Shown here: piece by piece, positions 61,196 through 64,000 of the stretch
How the letters are laid out: every line of letters starts with the position of its first letter
Position numbering within the stretch: position 1 is the stretch's first letter
Assembly: GCA_030523645.1 (NCBI GenBank)
Contig: JAUNIB010000007.1
Coordinates: 1 to 64,000, forward strand
Direction: 5' to 3'
Origin: Selenomonadaceae bacterium
GTDB lineage: Bacteria > Bacillota > Negativicutes > Selenomonadales > Selenomonadaceae
DNA: 64,000 bases
Program-made: the position numbers and the translations under genes
Notes under the pieces: generated by a model
Databases searched by the model: none
Told to the model about the DNA's origin: nothing
What the model saw: only the letters and a program-made list of their open reading frames with translations

Positions 61196-62305
61196 GTGAA
61201 AAATGACTTTATCCGAGGAATATCACTCTATCCTGGTCTGCATGACTGCACTGCCGAAGAAAACGAAAAGCGGCTGATGACGGCGGCAGCTCATGGCTGT
61301 ACGGCGCTCTTTACTTCTCTGCAGCTGCCGGAGGCAGACTATGAAGCAGGCCGCAATGACCTTCAGCGGCTTTTGTCAATGGCTCGACAGCAAGGCATGG
61401 ATGTTATTGCCGACTATTCGCCGGAGGGAGCAAGGGGACTGGGTTTTACCGGAAAGCTTGAAGAAGATATTGCTCTGGCGAAAAAGCTTGGGGTCACGGT
61501 ACTGCGACTAGACGGCGGGCTGTCGGCAATGGAGCTGAAGTCTTTGCTTTCGGCAGCGGACTCTATCAGGTTTTGTCTCAATGCCAGTACAGTGACTGAC
61601 TGCACTCTTTTATCTGGGCTGAAGGGAACAGACAGCTTCGCCGACAGTAAGATTATCGCTGTCCACAATTACTATCCCCGGCTAAATACCGGGCTGGACA
61701 TTTCCTTCTTCTGCGAGCAGAATCGCCGCTGGCAGGAGCGGGGAATACCGGTGGGGGCATTTATCCCGGCGGCAAAGCATCGGGGGCCGGTCTTCGCAGG
61801 GCTGCCGACTCTTGAGGAGCATAGAGACATGCCGGCGGCAGAGTCGATCAGGATGCTGGCAGCGATGGGAGTCGATGCGGTATTCTTCGGAGATCCGGCT
61901 GTTACGGAGGAAGAACTGGGGGCTTTTGAGTCATTCGGCGGTGATGAGCCGGTGTTTCACTTGACAGTTGAGCCGGATGCGGGCGTTCCCAGGGATTTTT
62001 TTGATGAGGCTTTTGCAGTGCGTCCGGACAGAGCGAGAGACGCAGTGCGGGCAGCCGACAGCCGTCCGCGGCTGAAGAAGCTGGGTCTCGTCGTGAAGCC
62101 GCAGCAGGCAAAACCTCGACCGGCAGGGACACTGACCATCGACAACGAACTGGCCGGGCGCTATCAGGGGGAGCTGCAGATAACTCTTAGGGATTTGCCA
62201 AGCGACCCGACAGTGAATGTCGTCGGGCATCTCAGCCCGGAAGAATTTTCTTTGCTTAAGACAGTGCAGAGAATTATAGATCAGCTTAAGATTGATGTAA
62301 CATAA
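61196..62305 (+). CDS. mupG: 6-phospho-N-acetylmuramidase MupG (DUF871)
   Basis: Protein of 369 residues, TIM-barrel plus C-terminal domain (DUF871). MupG hydrolyses MurNAc-6P-GlcNAc, giving the substrate of MurQ, so the pair forms a wall-recycling unit. Conserved IISLYPG-like GISLYPGLH near 8, ADYSPEGARGLGF near 75, and VHNYYPRLNTGLD near 160 with GVPVGAF-like GIPVGAFIP. Start GTG at 61196 follows AGGAG by 11 bases; a longer frame from 61148 overlaps murQ and is rejected. No phosphotransferase uptake gene follows. Confidence 0.9.
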   Translation: MKNDFIRGISLYPGLHDCTAEENEKRLMTAAAHGCTALFTSLQLPEADYEAGRNDLQRLLSMARQQGMDVIADYSPEGARGLGFTGKLEEDIALAKKLGVTVLRLDGGLSAMELKSLLSAADSIRFCLNASTVTDCTLLSGLKGTDSFADSKIIAVHNYYPRLNTGLDISFFCEQNRRWQERGIPVGAFIPAAKHRGPVFAGLPTLEEHRDMPAAESIRMLAAMGVDAVFFGDPAVTEEELGAFESFGGDEPVFHLTVEPDAGVPRDFFDEAFAVRPDRARDAVRAADSRPRLKKLGLVVKPQQAKPRPAGTLTIDNELAGRYQGELQITLRDLPSDPTVNVVGHLSPEEFSLLKTVQRIIDQLKIDVT

Positions 62306-62307
62306 TG

Positions 62308-62343
62308 AAAAAATCCGGCATTTACGATTGCCGGATTTTTTCG
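62308..62343 (+). terminator. terminator of murQ-mupG
   Basis: AAAAAATCCGGCA / TGCCGGATTTTTT hairpin. Confidence 0.9.
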
Positions 62344-62416
62344 TGTCTGTGCTTATAATGGGACATATCTTGTAATAAATTTAATGCGGCGATAAAATCA
62401 AGATGAGGTGACAAAA

Positions 62417-63685
62417 ATGAAAACCGTATCGCTGAAATGTCCGCATTGTGGTGCGCCTGTAAACGGAACTAATCAGCAGGAGTTTATTAAATGCTCATAT
62501 TGTGAATCTACAATCTATATCGAGCACCCGGAGCAGCCAAAGACGGTGCGTGAGAATACTTCCAATATGATTGAAGCAGCGAGAAGTGCTGTGGATAGTG
62601 GTATGTACGAGCGGGCCTACGAAGTTTATAATATGATACTTCTTGAAGACCCTAAAAATATTGAAGCCGGAGTATATTCACAAATTCTTTACTTGAAACG
62701 CCACATAAGTAATTATGCAGAATTTAATCGATACGAGTGCAGTGCTAAGGTAAAGTCTTTTATTGCCGAAATCTGTGCAGAAAATATATCCGACGAAGAG
62801 AAGGCATTTATTCTTTCCAATCTGTTTTTCCTGCTCGGAGACATAGCAACTGATGTAGATTTATATATTTCCGGTGAATTTGACTATGTTGATTCAGGGG
62901 ACTATGCTGAAATTTTTAGCTGCAGATATCTTATACTTGATGCGGCTGACAAACTGTGTGAATTATATCCGGACAACGAGCTGTTTAAGCGTATTTATAT
63001 TGGGCAGTGGACAATTCAACTGATCTGGATTAAGGACAAGGAGCGCATTAAGGAAGTCAGGGAAAAACTGAAACGATATAATGCAGATGGGATGGATATG
63101 CTGGCTGCAGAGAAAAAGCCCTCAAGCAAAAAGAGCTGTATGGGCTGCCTCGGCATTCTTGCGGCACTGTTCTTTATTTGTCTCTTGATAAGCAGTTGTT
63201 TCGGAGCAAACAAGTCTGCTGATAAAATGAATCAGGATGCGGCAATACAACAGCCCGCAACGCCTATCGCCTATAATAGTATTCAAAAAATATTTTTAGC
63301 AATAAATGAGAAAACAACGCCGGAAGATATTGAGGATGCAATTAAGAAAAGTAATTTGGAATATACACATGAAAGATACAGTGGTTCCCATCGGTATCGC
63401 ATTGCCTTTGAAAAAGAGGTGGCGTTGCAGCGACGAGGAAAATCTGGTGAGTCGATATCTGTTAGCTTTGAGGATAAAGGAAATACTTTTCAATACGCAG
63501 CATATTATAGAGAACTGGGGACAACGGCAATCGCAATAGTCAGCGGCTATTACTATGAATTGCACGAGAAAGATAATAAAACGCCTAAATACTACTTAAT
63601 GAAAAGCTCCGGAGCGAAAAACGAGTATATACGATGCACATCGGCAGAAGAGGTCATAAAAAGGTCGTTGGAGAAGACGAGGTAA
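62417..63685 (+). CDS. zinc-ribbon membrane protein of unknown function
   Basis: Protein of 422 residues, not recognised. N-terminal zinc ribbon (CPHCGAP near 8, CSYCES near 27), a helical TPR-like region (about 45-100, SGMYERAYEVYNMILLEDPKN), a further helical part to 220, one membrane helix after a CMGC motif (about 238-256, ending in SSCFG) and a C-terminal domain near 285-415 resembling no family I know. Thus it is cytoplasmic in front and probably outside behind. GAGGTG precedes ATG 62417. Lower GC and different codon use from the core genes. Terminator follows at 63702. Confidence 0.75.
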   Translation: MKTVSLKCPHCGAPVNGTNQQEFIKCSYCESTIYIEHPEQPKTVRENTSNMIEAARSAVDSGMYERAYEVYNMILLEDPKNIEAGVYSQILYLKRHISNYAEFNRYECSAKVKSFIAEICAENISDEEKAFILSNLFFLLGDIATDVDLYISGEFDYVDSGDYAEIFSCRYLILDAADKLCELYPDNELFKRIYIGQWTIQLIWIKDKERIKEVREKLKRYNADGMDMLAAEKKPSSKKSCMGCLGILAALFFICLLISSCFGANKSADKMNQDAAIQQPATPIAYNSIQKIFLAINEKTTPEDIEDAIKKSNLEYTHERYSGSHRYRIAFEKEVALQRRGKSGESISVSFEDKGNTFQYAAYYRELGTTAIAIVSGYYYELHEKDNKTPKYYLMKSSGAKNEYIRCTSAEEVIKRSLEKTR

Positions 63686-63701
63686 AGAGTAAATAGATAG
63701 A

Positions 63702-63737
63702 AAGACAGCCGACGGTCCTTTGGGACAGTCGGCTGTT
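63702..63737 (+). terminator. terminator after the zinc-ribbon gene
   Basis: ACAGCCGAC / GTCGGCTGT hairpin with weak T-run (TGTTATAG). Confidence 0.65.
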
Positions 63738-63805
63738 GTTATAGAATAGGGACGGGTTATATTTATACTCAGAAAATACCATATTAATAATTCTAAAGTT
63801 TTACT

Positions 63806-64000
63806 CTATACATTCAAGGTTGAACGCAGACCTTTTTGTAAAACGGTTGACAGGCTCAAATTGTTCTCTGATGCCAGCGTATCGAGCCACTTGGGCAGGG
63901 AAACATTCCTTCTGACAGACCCAGAATTATATTTTCTGTCGTAAGCGGTCTTGTCAAAAGGGACTGCCACAATAACATCACCCTCATTAAGTTCATCCAT
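63806..64000 (-). CDS. hicB: HicB-family antitoxin, partial (5' end outside the window)
   Basis: The last 64 residues visible. The end RRNVSLPKWLDTLASENNLS followed by LSTVLQKGLRS is the ribbon-helix-helix-like C-terminus of HicB antitoxins, and VPFDKTAYDRKYNSGSV is the usual linker. HicB proteins are about 130 residues, so the ATG at the window edge is probably internal and the gene continues beyond 64000. hicA would be expected upstream on the minus strand. Confidence 0.75.
   Translation of the reverse strand: MDELNEGDVIVAVPFDKTAYDRKYNSGSVRRNVSLPKWLDTLASENNLSLSTVLQKGLRSTLNV

Overview
The window looks like a chromosomal stretch from an anaerobic, succinate/propionate-type fermenter of the Negativicutes (Firmicutes with a Selenomonas/Veillonella/Acidaminococcus-like gene content). 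This is inference from content: Firmicutes-type gene blocks (yaaR-holB-ricT, cdaA-cdaR-glmM, tig-clpP-clpX-lon-ysxC, a T-box before leuA), a sodium-translocating decarboxylase pair beside a dicarboxylate-type Na+ symporter, succinyl-CoA synthetase, an anaerobic cobaltochelatase, a fused siroheme decarboxylase and hydrogenase maturation genes. The species cannot be named from the sequence.

Layout. 0-0.7 kb: the 5S end of an rRNA operon, its terminator and a tandemly duplicated repeat. 0.7-5.2 kb: yaaR, holB, ricT, a tRNA-methyltransferase-like gene and an orphan amino-acid-binding lipoprotein. 5.3-8.6 kb: an LTA-synthase-like membrane sulfatase (minus) and ilvE. 8.8-14.1 kb: cdaA-cdaR-COG2509-glmM, linking c-di-AMP synthesis with peptidoglycan precursor supply. 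14.4-18.7 kb: cbiK, then a 360-nt structured leader, decarboxylase gamma/delta and beta subunits and a DASS transporter; the last three have the codon bias of very highly expressed genes. 19.2-28.6 kb: Nudix, M50 protease, trpS, scpA, a DUF559 endonuclease, sucCD, a phosphoribosyltransferase-like gene and codB. 28.8-35.1 kb: trigger factor and the ClpXP/Lon block. 35.2-38.4 kb: siroheme decarboxylase fusion and T-box-controlled leuA. 38.4-41.8 kb: a small accessory stretch (higBA, Y-family polymerase, hypothetical gene, tRNA-Gly). 42-50 kb: a PASTA penicillin-binding protein, a three-gene GlpA/GlpB/DUF1667-like oxidoreductase operon, surE and hypCD. 50-55 kb: complete livJHMGF branched-chain amino acid importer. 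55-59.2 kb: four tRNAs, then rpmG-secE-nusG-rplKAJL. 59.2-64 kb: purC, murQ-mupG, a zinc-ribbon membrane protein and the edge of a hicB-like antitoxin.

The most unusual aspect is repeat content. At least four families of short palindromic elements fill the intergenic spaces. The main family (about 50-bp units with a CCCC/GGGG hairpin and a GCGAAGC-like spacer) occurs in at least nine clusters between 5.2 and 26.2 kb and was not seen after that. One copy forms the 3' end of scpA, and the next gene, overlapping scpA by 4 bp and flanked by repeats on both sides, encodes a DUF559 (Vsr-like fold) endonuclease. A nuclease tied to a palindromic repeat family, comparable in principle to REP/RAYT pairs, is the best candidate here for an undescribed system; this is a hypothesis, not a demonstrated function. 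The second candidate is the long structured leader (15303-15666) with an apparent leader peptide ahead of the decarboxylase genes.
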